This document shows positions 49,978-60,739 of a stretch of DNA of 64,000 bases, piece by piece. The first letter of the stretch is position 1, and each line of letters begins with the position of its first letter. The notes beneath the pieces were generated by a model. That model was not told the origin of the DNA. It did no database searches and saw only the letters and a program-made list of their open reading frames with translations. Location: positions 1 through 64,000 of the forward strand of contig CAIRGJ010000007.1 in assembly GCA_903878085.1 (NCBI GenBank), given 5' to 3'. The translations under genes were made by a program, and so were the position numbers. Source of the DNA: an uncultured Hyphomicrobiales bacterium. GTDB lineage: Bacteria; Pseudomonadota; Alphaproteobacteria; Rhizobiales; Xanthobacteraceae.

Positions 49978-50730
49978 TTAGGGCCGCTGGCTTAGGAACT
50001 CTAGGACGCCGGTTTTGTAGGCTTTATCGCCGACCGCCAGCATATGGTCACGGTCCGGTATCTCGAGCGCCTGAGCGCCCGGGATCAGCGCCGCCAACGC
50101 CGGCCCCGACCCGGCCACCACGTCCTTGGTCCCCACCGCAACCAATACCGGGATACCAATCGCCGCCACCTGGTCGCGGCTGACCGTTTGCCGGGAGCCC
50201 CGGATACAGGCGGCGAGCGCCTTGAGATCCGACTTGGTCTGTTCGGCGAAGGCGCGGAACACCCGGCCCATCGGGTCCTTCACCTCTGCGAGCGACGGCG
50301 CTTCCAGCGCATCGGCAATGCTCTCCGGCAGGCCGACGCCATCGACCAGACGAACGCCAAGGCCGCCGAGGATCGCCGAGCGCACGCGCGCCGGATGATC
50401 GACGGCGAGGAATGCGGTAATGCGCGCGCCCATCGAATAGCCCATGACGTCGGCGCGTTCGATCTTGAGATGATCCATCAACGCCCGCACATCGTCCGCC
50501 ATCTTGGCGCTGTGATAGTCGGCCGGATCGTACAGCTTGCTCGACGCGCCATGCCCGCGATCGTCGAGCGCGATCACGCGGCGCCCGGCGCGCGTCAGCG
50601 TCGTCACCCAGGCGGTATTGACCCAGTTCACTTCCTTGGTCGAGGCGAAGCCGTGCACCAGCACGATCGGCTCGCCCTCTCCCTCATCGAGATAAGCGAT
50701 CTCGACATCGCCGTTCTTGAAACTTGCCAT
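49978..50730 (-). CDS. Alpha/beta-hydrolase fold protein
   Basis: A 250-residue hydrolase. Features are the oxyanion HG motif LVHGFASTKE near 25-34, nucleophile Ser in GYSMGAR (near residue 97), and the late His in PDRDHMLAV. The acid residue is in VGTKDVV. It is an esterase or C-C-bond hydrolase of unknown substrate. The start at 50730 follows AGAGAGATTC. It lies 29 bases downstream of the LysR gene on the same strand and so may share its transcript. Confidence 0.92.
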   Translation of the reverse strand: MASFKNGDVEIAYLDEGEGEPIVLVHGFASTKEVNWVNTAWVTTLTRAGRRVIALDDRGHGASSKLYDPADYHSAKMADDVRALMDHLKIERADVMGYSMGARITAFLAVDHPARVRSAILGGLGVRLVDGVGLPESIADALEAPSLAEVKDPMGRVFRAFAEQTKSDLKALAACIRGSRQTVSRDQVAAIGIPVLVAVGTKDVVAGSGPALAALIPGAQALEIPDRDHMLAVGDKAYKTGVLEFLSQRP

Positions 50731-50759
50731 GAATCTCTCTCGTTGCGGGCAGAGCGTTA

Positions 50760-51668
50760 TCATCCCGCGGCGCGCGAGGGGAGCCGTGCCGAAAATTCTT
50801 TCGTGACCCAATCGATGAACACGCGCACCCGCGGCGAGAGCTGGCGGCTGTGCGGATAAAGCAATGAAACCGACGTCGGCGACGGCGGAAATTCGGGCAG
50901 CACCTCGACCAGCCGGCCGGCCGCCAGATCGGGCTCGATGTGATAGCGCGGCACCTGGAGCAGCCCAAGCCCGAGCCGCGCCAGCGCATGGCTGGTCTCG
51001 CCGCCGCTCACCGACACCGTCATCGGCAGCGTGACGTGGCGCAGCGCGCCATCCACCGTGAACTCCAGCGGAATGACGCTGCGGGTCACCGACGAGACGA
51101 AGGCGATCATGCGATGGCCGGCGAGGTCGTCAGGCGTTTGGGGCATGCCAAAGCGTGCGAGATAATCGGGGCTGGCGCAGGTCACTTCGTCGAGCATGGC
51201 AATGCGCCGGCCGACCATCGCGCTGTCGCGTGGCTCGCCGGCCCTCACCACGCAATCGACGCCTTCGGCAATGAGATCGACCAGGCGATCGCCCTCGCCG
51301 ATGTGCAATTGCAGGTCGGGGTATTCCGCCAGGAACCGCGGCAAGCCCGGCACCAGAAAGTGCCGCGCCAACGTGCCGTAGACGTCGATGCGCAATAGGC
51401 CGCGCGGCTTAGCGCCGGTGAAGGCGCTTTCGGCGTCTTCGATATCGGCGATGATGGCGAGACAGCGCCGGTAATAGGCTTCGCCGTCGAGCGTCGGGGC
51501 AACGCGCCGCGTGGTGCGTTGCAGGAGCCGCACCCCCAACCGCTGCTCCAACTGCTGGACCGCTTCCGTCGCCGTCGAGCGCGGCAAGCCGATGTCCGCG
51601 GCGGCCTGCGAGAAGCTGCGCCGCTCGACGACCCGGGCAAACAGTCGCATGGCGTCCAGGCTGTCCAT
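50760..51668 (-). CDS. LysR-type transcriptional regulator
   Basis: A 302-residue regulator: winged helix-turn-helix at 1-60 (FARVVERRSFSQAAADIGLPRS recognisable in two segments), linker helix, and a periplasmic-binding-like effector domain (90-295). It belongs to the large subgroup resembling the CrgA/DsdC-like proteins. It is divergent from an SDR gene with 111 bases between the starts, the classic LysR arrangement. A dyad ATTCG-N7-CGAAT at 51672-51688 fits the T-N11-A box just upstream of its own start. Target is probably the SDR and itself; the effector is unknown. Confidence 0.94.
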   Translation of the reverse strand: MDSLDAMRLFARVVERRSFSQAAADIGLPRSTATEAVQQLEQRLGVRLLQRTTRRVAPTLDGEAYYRRCLAIIADIEDAESAFTGAKPRGLLRIDVYGTLARHFLVPGLPRFLAEYPDLQLHIGEGDRLVDLIAEGVDCVVRAGEPRDSAMVGRRIAMLDEVTCASPDYLARFGMPQTPDDLAGHRMIAFVSSVTRSVIPLEFTVDGALRHVTLPMTVSVSGGETSHALARLGLGLLQVPRYHIEPDLAAGRLVEVLPEFPPSPTSVSLLYPHSRQLSPRVRVFIDWVTKEFSARLPSRAAG

Positions 51669-51671
51669 ACT

Positions 51672-51688
51672 ATTCGTTATATCCGAAT
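51672..51688. promoter_or_regulatory. Candidate LysR binding box
   Basis: ATTCG-N7-CGAAT is an interrupted dyad with the T-N11-A shape of LysR sites. It starts 4 bases before the regulator's start codon, between it and the SDR gene (starts 51668 and 51780). Confidence 0.5.
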
Positions 51689-51779
51689 TATGATGCCATT
51701 TTAAAGCAGATTATCCGCCGCATGGATAGGCCTACGTCCTCCGTGCCGGCGACAGGCCGACCTGAATTTGGAGGATGAA

Positions 51780-52520
51780 ATGACCCAGCAACCGAACAAA
51801 GCCGCGATCGTCACCGGCGGCTCGCGCGGCATCGGCGCCAGCGTCGCCAAACGGCTCGCCAGTGACGGCTTCAACGTCGTCATCAATTATTCCAGCGACA
51901 CGGCCGCGGCGGAGGCACTGGTCGCCAAAATCGAAACATCCGGCGGCCGCGCTTTCGCCGCCAAGGGCGATGTCAGCAACCCGGCGGCTGTGCGCCGTCT
52001 GTTCGATTCCGCCGAAGCCGCGTTCGGCGGCGTCGATGTGTTGGTCAACAACGCCGGCATCATGCAACTCGCCAAATTCGCCGACAGCGACGACGCGCTG
52101 TTCGACCGCCAGATCGCGGTCAATCTCAAAGGCACGTTCAACGGTCTGCGAGAGGCCGCGCGCCGTCTGCGCGACGGTGGGCGTATCGTGAATGTCTCGA
52201 CCAGCGTCGTCGGTACGCGATTTGAGACTTATGGCGTCTATGCCGCGACCAAAGCCGCGGTCGAAACCATGACCGCGATCCTGGCGCGCGAAATGCGCGG
52301 CCGTTCCATCACGGTCAACGCGGTCGCCCCCGGACCGACCGCGACTGAAATGTTCATGAACGGCAAGTCGCCGGAGTTGGTCGAACGGATCGCCAAGATG
52401 GCCCCGCTGGAACGGCTCGGCACGCCGGAAGAGATCGCCAATGTCGTTGCTTTTCTCACCGGCCCTGAAGGCGGCTGGATCAACGGTCAGGTGCTGCGTG
52501 CCAATGGCGGGATGATTTAA
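51780..52520 (+). CDS. Short-chain dehydrogenase/reductase (SDR) family oxidoreductase
   Basis: A 246-residue classical SDR. NAD(P) motif is TGGSRGIGASVAKRL near 11-25; NNAG at about 86-89; the catalytic triad is Ser (NVSTSV region), Tyr and Lys in YGVYAATKAA; GPTATEMF follows. R16 after GGS suggests NADPH. GGAGG at 51771 lies well before the ATG at 51780; the upstream ATG at 51768 would put it inside the gene. It is under likely control of the divergent LysR protein. Substrate unknown (3-oxoacyl or sugar-like). Confidence 0.93.
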   Translation: MTQQPNKAAIVTGGSRGIGASVAKRLASDGFNVVINYSSDTAAAEALVAKIETSGGRAFAAKGDVSNPAAVRRLFDSAEAAFGGVDVLVNNAGIMQLAKFADSDDALFDRQIAVNLKGTFNGLREAARRLRDGGRIVNVSTSVVGTRFETYGVYAATKAAVETMTAILAREMRGRSITVNAVAPGPTATEMFMNGKSPELVERIAKMAPLERLGTPEEIANVVAFLTGPEGGWINGQVLRANGGMI

Positions 52521-52768
52521 TCAGATACGCGCCGTTATCGCTTTGTGGCACGAATCCTTGCGCGTTGCGCATGCAGCCCGTTCACAAAACCGGGAAAGAA
52601 TCAGTGCCTATCGTCGCCTGTGGATACCCCCGGTGCAACGAAAATGCCATCGATTCAACGCGGTTCCATGACCGCTGGGTGACGGGTTTACCCACGGTGA
52701 CATGGCGCAAACCTGCCGCTATGGTGCGCCAGCAAATCGCAGCAAGCGCGCTTTCGAGAGGACTTCCC

Positions 52769-53017
52769 ATGGCGGAACATGTCGTCCCCCATTTCCATAA
52801 CGACCCCGGCGTGCCGGTGATTGAAATCGGCGCCCACGAATTCATGTGCGTCGGCGCCACCCCGCCGTACGATCATCCGCACGTGTTCCTCGACATGGGC
52901 GATGCCAACGAAATCATTTGCCCCTATTGTTCGACGCTGTACCGCCTCGATCCGTCGCTCAATTCGCATGCGGCCAAGCCGCCGGAATGCGAACTGCCGC
53001 TTACGGCCGCCGCCTGA
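52769..53017 (+). CDS. Zinc-finger CHCC-type domain protein
   Basis: An 82-residue protein. The C-terminal half has the C-H-C-C pattern: Cys27 in EFMCVGATPP, His36 and His38 in YDHPHVFLDMG, then C51 and C54 in EIICPYCSTLYRL. This matches the short zf-CHCC proteins that resemble the NDUFS6-type zinc subunit. It would bind zinc; partners unknown. The ATG at 52769 was chosen; 68 open codons upstream have no family similarity. It precedes the FAD monooxygenase by 23 bases on the same strand. Confidence 0.9.
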   Translation: MAEHVVPHFHNDPGVPVIEIGAHEFMCVGATPPYDHPHVFLDMGDANEIICPYCSTLYRLDPSLNSHAAKPPECELPLTAAA

Positions 53018-53040
53018 CCCTTTTCCGGGAGTCCTAAGCC

Positions 53041-54273
53041 TTGGCGTCCGCGCGTCATGTCATCGTCGCCGGCGCAGGCATTGGCGGACTGACGGCAGCG
53101 CTGGCGCTGGCGCGCGCCGGTTTGCGCGTCACCGTGCTGGAGCAGGCGGCGCGGCTCGAAGAGACCGGCGCCGGTCTCCAGCTCTCGCCCAACGCCACCC
53201 GCATATTGATCGAACTCGGTCTGCGCGATCTGTTGGCGCCGGCCGTGATGTCGCCGCACGCAGTGCGCATCATGTCCGGCGGTTCCGGCCGCGAGATCGT
53301 GCGCATTCCGCTCGCCGACGCCGAACGCCGCTACGGCGCGCCATACTGGACCATCCATCGCGGCGACCTGCAGGCGGCGCTAGCCGCCGCCGCCAAGACC
53401 ACCATCGACATCACGCTCAGGCTCGGCACCAGGCTCGAGGATTTCGTCGCGCACAGCAACGGCGTCACCGTGCAAGGCCGCAACGACCGTCAGGTGATCG
53501 ATGAACGCGGCGTCGCACTGATCGGCGCCGACGGCATCTGGTCGAGCGTGAGCGCGCTATTGAAACGCCAGAACAAGCCGAGCTTCCGCCACCGCACCGC
53601 CTGGCGCGCGCTGATCCCGGCGGACCGCGTGCCGGATGAATTCCGCGCGCCCTTCGTCAATCTGTGGCTCGGGCTCGATGCCCATCTCGTGCATTACCCG
53701 GTCAAAGGCGGCCGCCTCATCAACGTCGTCGCCATCGTGCACGACGAATGGAACGAGACCGGCTGGTCCGCCGCCGGCAGCCGCGACGAAATCCTGCGCC
53801 ATTTTGCGCGCTGGTCCTGGGCCGACAAGGCCCGCGACCTGATCGCCATTCCCGAGCAGTGGCTGAAATGGGCGCTGTACGAGCGCGCCAGTCCGTTCCG
53901 CGGCGGGGTCGGACCGGTGACGCTGATTGGGGATGCCGCCCACCCGATGCTGCCGTTTCTGGCGCAAGGCGCCGGCATGGCGATCGAGGACGCCGCGGTG
54001 CTGGCGGCGATGCTCGGCAAATATATCGACGATCCAGTGGATGCCTTGCGCGGCTATGAAGGCGCCCGGCGCCACCGCACCGAGCGCGCTCAGAAAGCCT
54101 CAGCCAGCCAGGCGAAGATCTATGGCAAGACCGGACCGGAGGCCTTGGTCCGCAACCTCGTTATGAAGGCGATGGGTGGCGAAAAGCTGCGCGCGCGCTA
54201 CGACTGGCTCTATACTTGGAAGCCGCCGGAACTCGTCGTTCCGCACACGCACGACCAATTGCCTCCGACCTGA
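53041..54273 (+). CDS. FAD-dependent monooxygenase (salicylate-hydroxylase-like)
   Basis: A 410-residue group A flavoprotein monooxygenase. FAD motifs are GAGIGGLTAALALARAG (Rossmann, near 10-26), the DG motif GADGIWSSV near 163, and GDAAHPMLPFLAQGAGMAIEDA (GD motif) near 298. It uses NAD(P)H and oxygen to hydroxylate aromatics. The start is TTG at 53041, behind GGGAG; there is no ATG before the Rossmann motif. MetE-core paralogue C starts 12 bases after the stop, so the two form an operon and the product may go to that enzyme, though this pairing is unusual. Substrate unknown. Confidence 0.92.
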   Translation: MASARHVIVAGAGIGGLTAALALARAGLRVTVLEQAARLEETGAGLQLSPNATRILIELGLRDLLAPAVMSPHAVRIMSGGSGREIVRIPLADAERRYGAPYWTIHRGDLQAALAAAAKTTIDITLRLGTRLEDFVAHSNGVTVQGRNDRQVIDERGVALIGADGIWSSVSALLKRQNKPSFRHRTAWRALIPADRVPDEFRAPFVNLWLGLDAHLVHYPVKGGRLINVVAIVHDEWNETGWSAAGSRDEILRHFARWSWADKARDLIAIPEQWLKWALYERASPFRGGVGPVTLIGDAAHPMLPFLAQGAGMAIEDAAVLAAMLGKYIDDPVDALRGYEGARRHRTERAQKASASQAKIYGKTGPEALVRNLVMKAMGGEKLRARYDWLYTWKPPELVVPHTHDQLPPT

Positions 54274-54285
54274 CCGGGCCTCATT

Positions 54286-55308
54286 ATGCTGTTTCCCGCC
54301 ACCATCGCCGGCAGCCTGCCGAAGCCGTCCTGGCTCGCCGAACCGGACAAATTGTGGCCACAATGGCGGCTGCAAGGCGACGATCTTGCGCAAGGCAAAC
54401 TCGACGCCACCTTGCTCGCCATCAAACTGCAGGAAGATGCCGGCCTCGACATCGTCGGCGACGGCGAACAGTCGCGCCAGCATTTCGTCCACGGCTTTCT
54501 CGAATTCGTCGACGGCATCGATTTCGCGCACAAGGTCGAGATGGGCATTCGCGGCGACCGCTACAAAGCCATGGCGCCGGTGGTGCGCGGCGAACTGACG
54601 CTGAAAGGCCGCGTGCACCAGCTTGAGGTGCGCACCGCGCGTGCGCACACCCAGCGCAAGCTGAAGATCACGCTGCCGGGGCCGATGACGATTTCCGATA
54701 CCGTCGCCGACGAGCATTACGGCGATAAAGTGAAAATGGCGATGGCCTTCGCCGGGCTGCTCAATAGGGAAGCCCGCGCGCTCGAAGCCGATGGCGTCGA
54801 CGTCATCCAGTTCGACGAGCCGGCCTTCAACGTCTTCATGGGCGAAGTGTCCGGCTGGGGCATCGAGGCCTTGCATCGCGCCATCGACGGCCTGAAGTGC
54901 ACCACCGCCGTGCACATCTGCTACGGCTACGGCATCAAGGCCAATATCGACTGGAAGAATTCGCTAGGGCCTGAGTGGAAGCAATACGAAGACATTTTCC
55001 CGGCGCTGGCCAAGAGCCGCATCGATCAGGTTTCGATCGAAGCCATCAATTCGCGTGTGCCGCTGAAGCTCTTGTCATTGCTCGACGGCAAAGACCTATT
55101 GATCGGCGTCATCGACGTCGCCACCGACGCGGTCGAAACGCCGGAACAGATCGTGCAGGTCATCGGCGACGTGATGAAATACGTGCCGAAAGAACGCATC
55201 GTCGCCTGCACCAATTGCGGCATGGCGCCGATGCACCGCGATATCGCTGCCGCCAAACTGGTAGCGCTTGGGCAAGGTGCGGCGCTGGCGCGCAAGCGGT
55301 TCGGCTGA
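54286..55308 (+). CDS. MetE-core-like methyltransferase, paralogue C
   Basis: A 340-residue stand-alone MetE C-terminal-type barrel. All four zinc ligands are present: H210 and C212 (VHICYGYG), E252 (VSIEAINSR) and C311 (CTNCGMAP). It has the family opening TIAGSLPKPSWL, close in type to paralogue A and unlike B. Proteins of this length include folate-independent core methionine synthases, so methionine synthesis is a real option, with an unknown methyl donor. It is encoded 12 bases after the FAD monooxygenase. A DUF2892 gene follows after 87 bases. Confidence 0.84.
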   Translation: MLFPATIAGSLPKPSWLAEPDKLWPQWRLQGDDLAQGKLDATLLAIKLQEDAGLDIVGDGEQSRQHFVHGFLEFVDGIDFAHKVEMGIRGDRYKAMAPVVRGELTLKGRVHQLEVRTARAHTQRKLKITLPGPMTISDTVADEHYGDKVKMAMAFAGLLNREARALEADGVDVIQFDEPAFNVFMGEVSGWGIEALHRAIDGLKCTTAVHICYGYGIKANIDWKNSLGPEWKQYEDIFPALAKSRIDQVSIEAINSRVPLKLLSLLDGKDLLIGVIDVATDAVETPEQIVQVIGDVMKYVPKERIVACTNCGMAPMHRDIAAAKLVALGQGAALARKRFG

Positions 55309-55395
55309 TTTTGTCCGGACACTTGATTTCGATCAAATGCCAATAATGCGATGTGAGTAGATTACCCCGGTGAGTACGCCAACCGGGAGCCGTCC

Positions 55396-55590
55396 ATGAC
55401 CGCCAATGTTGGAACGTTCGACCGCATCGCACGCGTCGTGGTCGGCGTCGCGCTGATCGCCTTCGCACTCGGCTACATCGCACCCGGCACCAGTTGGGCC
55501 TGGGTCGGCTGGATCGGCGTGGTACCGATCCTCACCGCGCTGTTTGGCACCTGCCCGCTTTACAGCGTGCTCGGCTGCTCGACGCACTAA
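55396..55590 (+). CDS. DUF2892 family small inner-membrane protein
   Basis: A 64-residue protein with two hydrophobic helices (about 12-30 and 36-52) separated by a Gly/Trp loop and ending LYSVLGCSTH. This is the YgaP C-terminal-type DUF2892 domain, often found as a stand-alone membrane protein near sulfur or metal genes. The stop codon is immediately followed by repeat copy 4. It lies between the MetE-core gene and the CsoR/CopA module. Function unknown. Confidence 0.85.
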   Translation: MTANVGTFDRIARVVVGVALIAFALGYIAPGTSWAWVGWIGVVPILTALFGTCPLYSVLGCSTH

Positions 55591-55639
55591 GCGCATGATC
55601 CCGAAAAGTGGGAACCGGTTTTCGGGCAAGATCATGCGC
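55591..55639. repeat. Dispersed palindromic repeat, copy 4
   Basis: GCGCATGATCCCGAAAA at the left and GGGCAAGATCATGCGC at the right, with core GTGGGAACCGGT; it is the reverse complement orientation of copies 1 and 3. It starts right after the DUF2892 stop codon and ends 8 bases before the CsoR stop, so it may form the 3' end of both convergent transcripts. Confidence 0.8.
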
Positions 55640-55647
55640 CAAGAAAG

Positions 55648-55947
55648 TTACCGGCCTGCCCGCCCCATCACGTCCATCAATTCGGCGACCTTGCGCCGCT
55701 GATCGGCCTTGTCACCGCTTGCGATCGCGTGCGCCACGCAATGCGCCACATGGTCGCGCAGGATTTCTTCTTCGACCTTGCGCAGCGCGGCGCGCACGGC
55801 GCCGATCTGCGTCACGATGTCGATGCAATAGCGGTCGGCCTCGACCATGCCGGCAAGGCCCCGCACCTGGCCTTCGATACGGCGCAGACGCTTGAGGGTG
55901 GATGATTTGCCGTTCTTGACGCCGTGCGTCTTGCTGTCCTTGACCAT
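55648..55947 (-). CDS. csoR: CsoR/RcnR-family metal-sensing repressor
   Basis: A 99-residue, all-helical repressor. The family metal site is visible: a Cys in DRYCIDIVTQI, then His and Cys in RDHVAHCVAHAI, giving the C-H-C set of copper-sensing CsoR proteins. An RcnR-type Ni/Co sensor would use an N-terminal His instead. The N-terminal 20 residues are Lys/Ser-rich. It is divergent from copA, with a candidate operator between them. When Cu(I) binds, repression of copA would be lifted. Confidence 0.93.
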   Translation of the reverse strand: MVKDSKTHGVKNGKSSTLKRLRRIEGQVRGLAGMVEADRYCIDIVTQIGAVRAALRKVEEEILRDHVAHCVAHAIASGDKADQRRKVAELMDVMGRAGR

Positions 55948-55956
55948 GACCGCTAT

Positions 55957-55973
55957 ATACCCCCCCAGGGTAT
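55957..55973. promoter_or_regulatory. Candidate CsoR operator between csoR and copA
   Basis: ATACCC and GGGTAT arms form a dyad around a C-rich centre with seven C in a row. GC-tract palindromes of this kind are typical CsoR sites. It is 10 bases from the csoR start and 24 from the copA start. Confidence 0.7.
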
Positions 55974-55996
55974 CGTAGACAAGAGTGGATTTTCAG

Positions 55997-58345
<2,349 letters not shown>

Positions 58346-58354
58346 GGATCCTCA

Positions 58355-59356
58355 ATGCATCGCGCCTTGCTTGCCTGCCTTGTCCTGTTCGCTTGCGCCA
58401 CAGCAGTCCAAACGGCCGCCTTTGCCGCCGAATGGCGCGTGCAACGGATCGATACGCCTGCTCGCGTCACCGCGGTTGAAACGGTCGATGGCCAGGTCCA
58501 GGTCAATGCCGGTGGGCTGTGGTATCGCGTCGTGCTCGACGATCAGAACGCCCGGCTGCAATTCATCGATCGGCCGATTAAAGTGAAGAATCCCGACGGC
58601 GCATTACCGGATGGCCGCATCGCCCTCGGCACCCGCGACATTGCGCGCACCTGGTTCGCCGAACCGACCGACGCTTACGATCATGGCATTCTCGGCGACA
58701 AGATCGAAGCCAGCGCGCTGGTGATCGAACGCCGCGACGGCCGCCGCGAAACCGTCAAGCTCAATGCCGATGCTGTGTTCGAGGATCTCGAGCCACGGCT
58801 CGCCGATCTCGACGGCGACGGCCACGACGAAATCATCGTGGTGAAATCATATCTCAAGCGCGGCTCGGCGCTGGCGGTGATCGCCGAACGCAAGGGCAAA
58901 TTCGAGATCGTCGCCGAGACGCCGCCGCTCGGCGGCCCACATCAATGGCTCAACCCCGCCGGCATCGGCGACTTCAACGGCGACGGCAAGATCGATATCG
59001 CGCTGGTGCGCCAGCCGCACGTCGTCGGCGCGCTCGAACTGTGGAGCTGGATCGGCGGCGGCTTGCGCAAAACCGCCGAGCTTGCCGACACCGTCAATCA
59101 CGTCAGCGGTACGCGCGCGCTGCACATGAGCGCCGCCGGCTATTTCGACAGCGACCGCGTGCTGGATCTGGCAATACCGTCGCTCGACCGCCGCCGCTTG
59201 CGGCTGCTGTCGTTCATGCCCGCGCACGAAATCGCCAGCGTGGCATTGCCGGCCAAGGCCGCCACCGATCTTGGGCTGATTGCGATCGAGAACAGCCCGC
59301 CGGCCGTGGTGATGGGCCTGGCCGATGGCTCGCTGGTCGCTGTCCGGCGTAATTAG
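58355..59356 (+). CDS. Exported FG-GAP/VCBS-type repeat protein
   Basis: A 333-residue protein with a signal peptide (1-23). Two clear calcium-binding-like repeats are LADLDGDGHDEIIVVKS and IGDFNGDGKIDIALVRQ, and a third is weaker (YFDSDRVLDLAIPS). They would form blades of a beta-propeller. It starts 9 bases after copA on the same strand, so it is probably co-expressed, but no copper-binding motif is obvious. A periplasmic or surface role is likely. Function unknown. Confidence 0.8.
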   Translation: MHRALLACLVLFACATAVQTAAFAAEWRVQRIDTPARVTAVETVDGQVQVNAGGLWYRVVLDDQNARLQFIDRPIKVKNPDGALPDGRIALGTRDIARTWFAEPTDAYDHGILGDKIEASALVIERRDGRRETVKLNADAVFEDLEPRLADLDGDGHDEIIVVKSYLKRGSALAVIAERKGKFEIVAETPPLGGPHQWLNPAGIGDFNGDGKIDIALVRQPHVVGALELWSWIGGGLRKTAELADTVNHVSGTRALHMSAAGYFDSDRVLDLAIPSLDRRRLRLLSFMPAHEIASVALPAKAATDLGLIAIENSPPAVVMGLADGSLVAVRRN

Positions 59357-59359
59357 ACG

Positions 59360-59515
59360 CTAGAATACGTTGACGTATTTCAGTAGCGACACCACGCCGA
59401 TGATGATGACGATGATGCGCGCGATCTGTTTGGCGCGGCCGTCGATCGGCAGCATGTTGATCAGATACAGCACCAGAATGATGACAAGAAACGTAATAAG
59501 AATGCTGACTAACAT
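59360..59515 (-). CDS. Thivi_2564-type small membrane protein
   Basis: A 51-residue protein read directly from the minus strand. It starts MLVSILITFLVIILVLYLIN and continues through MLPIDGRAKQIARIIVIIIGVV to KYVNVF. The two hydrophobic helices flank a conserved LPIDGRAKQIARI loop, the signature of Thivi_2564-family membrane proteins. The stop is 3 bases past the FG-GAP stop (convergent). The length fits the family. Function unknown. Confidence 0.8.
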   Translation of the reverse strand: MLVSILITFLVIILVLYLINMLPIDGRAKQIARIIVIIIGVVSLLKYVNVF

Positions 59516-59613
59516 GACCGCCCCCGGGTAATGCCACTGGCGTGGCGCATCGTGCAGCGATAATAGCGCCGCCTGGAAAAAGTTCCATCGGCCGACGCCG
59601 AATCCGGAAACGT

Positions 59614-60012
59614 CTAACGCGCCGGTTTGTCGGCCGGCCGCGCCAGTGCGCCAGTCGGCTTGCAGTTCTTTTCGGCCGCGGCCCGGCGCAGCTCGTTCAA
59701 ATCGGCAACCAGCTCGGTATGTTCGGACTGGTACGCCAACACGCTGATCAGACGTCCATCAAGGCTTGTCCCGGCTTTCGCCATCAACTGCTCGAGCTGC
59801 TTTTGACGCGCCGCTGCGGTTGCCGCCCGCCCCTCGAGTTGCCCGCAGGTAAAGAATATGAACTTGTCCGGCGCGGTGAGTAACCGCCCGACGCGGTCCT
59901 CGGTGCTGCCGCCCGAGGTGCCGCAGCCGCCAAGCGACAGGCCCAAGCCCGCCACCACAAGGGTGCGCGTCAGCAGGCGCCAATTTTTCAGGTTATCGTA
60001 CATCGCCATCAT
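59614..60012 (-). CDS. Putative lipoprotein of unknown function
   Basis: A 132-residue protein with lipobox LGGC (acylated Cys near residue 30) after a hydrophobic stretch. The mature part is mainly helical, with a Cys in FIFFTCGQLEGRA and a C-terminal RRAAAEKNCKP; the two may pair. There is no recognised domain. The start could be the first, third or fourth codon region. It lies upstream of the Thivi_2564 gene on the same strand with a 98-base gap. Confidence 0.7.
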   Translation of the reverse strand: MMAMYDNLKNWRLLTRTLVVAGLGLSLGGCGTSGGSTEDRVGRLLTAPDKFIFFTCGQLEGRAATAAARQKQLEQLMAKAGTSLDGRLISVLAYQSEHTELVADLNELRRAAAEKNCKPTGALARPADKPAR

Positions 60013-60132
60013 AACCGAGTTCGCGCCCTATTGTTCGGTGGGCCTCGCGCTTGCCAACGATAGGCGACGGCACGTGGTCACGCCAGCGGCGCAATCCAAA
60101 CGGCCGGGGAAAACGTCATGTTGCGATGCGTT

Positions 60133-60152
60133 TGGCGTGGCGTGGCGTGGCG
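60133..60152. repeat. Short tandem repeat, four units of TGGCG
   Basis: Four exact 5-base units in a row, 7 bases from the 3' end of the gene at 60160. It could be a slippage site, but it lies outside any coding frame. Confidence 0.7.
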
Positions 60153-60159
60153 TGGCGGC

Positions 60160-60429
60160 CTAAACCTGCTGCCCATTGAGCTGCAGAGTTTTCGAAATTC
60201 GAAATGTCTCTAATCTCATTCTCTCATTTTCACGAAAAAGGTAATCAAATTCACGACAGTCGTCATCAAATCGCCCGAGGTTTTTTTCATCGGGCGTCGA
60301 CGACAGTCTTTGAGTGACGTTTGCCAGGCGGACCTGGATGGCAGCGTGTCTTCGCTTGAGCCACCACAGCTTCGCTGTAGTGCTCCAAAGCCATACCGAT
60401 TTGATTTTAAAGGGCGCGCCTCTCCCCAT
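60160..60429 (-). CDS. Hypothetical protein, weakly supported
   Basis: An 89-residue frame with basic N-terminal half (KIKSVWLWSTTAKLWWLKRR) and a charged helical C-terminal half suggesting a coiled coil. No ribosome-binding site is evident before the ATG and no relative is recognised. The region is more AT-rich than its neighbours and next to tRNA-Leu, so it may be a transferred orphan or a chance frame. Confidence 0.35.
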   Translation of the reverse strand: MGRGAPFKIKSVWLWSTTAKLWWLKRRHAAIQVRLANVTQRLSSTPDEKNLGRFDDDCREFDYLFRENERMRLETFRISKTLQLNGQQV

Positions 60430-60603
60430 AATACAAATCTAGCAGATTCGCGGATATCTACAACTATCTAGCGTCAATTATAAGAACTAAGTCCTGTACC
60501 CCCCCCCGCAAAATATAGAGGCGCGGATACGGGCCGATTGAGCAAGGACACTGCCGTTGCGCGGCGCGGTCACAAACGAAGTTAGGTGCATTGCTGCAGA
60601 TAT
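60430..60603. other. Non-coding gap before tRNA-Leu with nine-base C tract
   Basis: No gene was found. A run of nine C (60499-60507) is followed by an AT-rich GCAAAATATAGAGG stretch. Poly-C tracts of this length are prone to length variation, but it does not lie in a recognised promoter or frame. Confidence 0.5.
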
Positions 60604-60689
60604 TGGTGCGGACGCCGGGACTCGAACCCGGACGGCATTACTGCCAAGGGATTTTAAGTCCCTTGTGTCTACCATTCCACCACGTCCGC
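60604..60689 (-). tRNA. tRNA-Leu (TAA)
   Basis: On the minus strand: acceptor GCGGACG pairs with CGTCCGC, D-arm with GGTAGACAC, anticodon loop CTTAAAA giving TAA, long class II variable arm TGGCAGTAATGCCG, T-arm CGGGTTCGAGTCCCG, and an encoded CCA at 60604-60606. Confidence 0.97.
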
Positions 60690-60739
60690 CGTTCCATCAC
60701 CCGCGCGCGGATGATGTCCAACGCGGGTGGCGGTCTAAT

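Noticed and set aside
60160-60689. Integrated element at tRNA-Leu
   Set aside because: There is no integrase and no visible direct repeat of the tRNA 3' end nearby; the AT-rich orphan frame alone is not enough.
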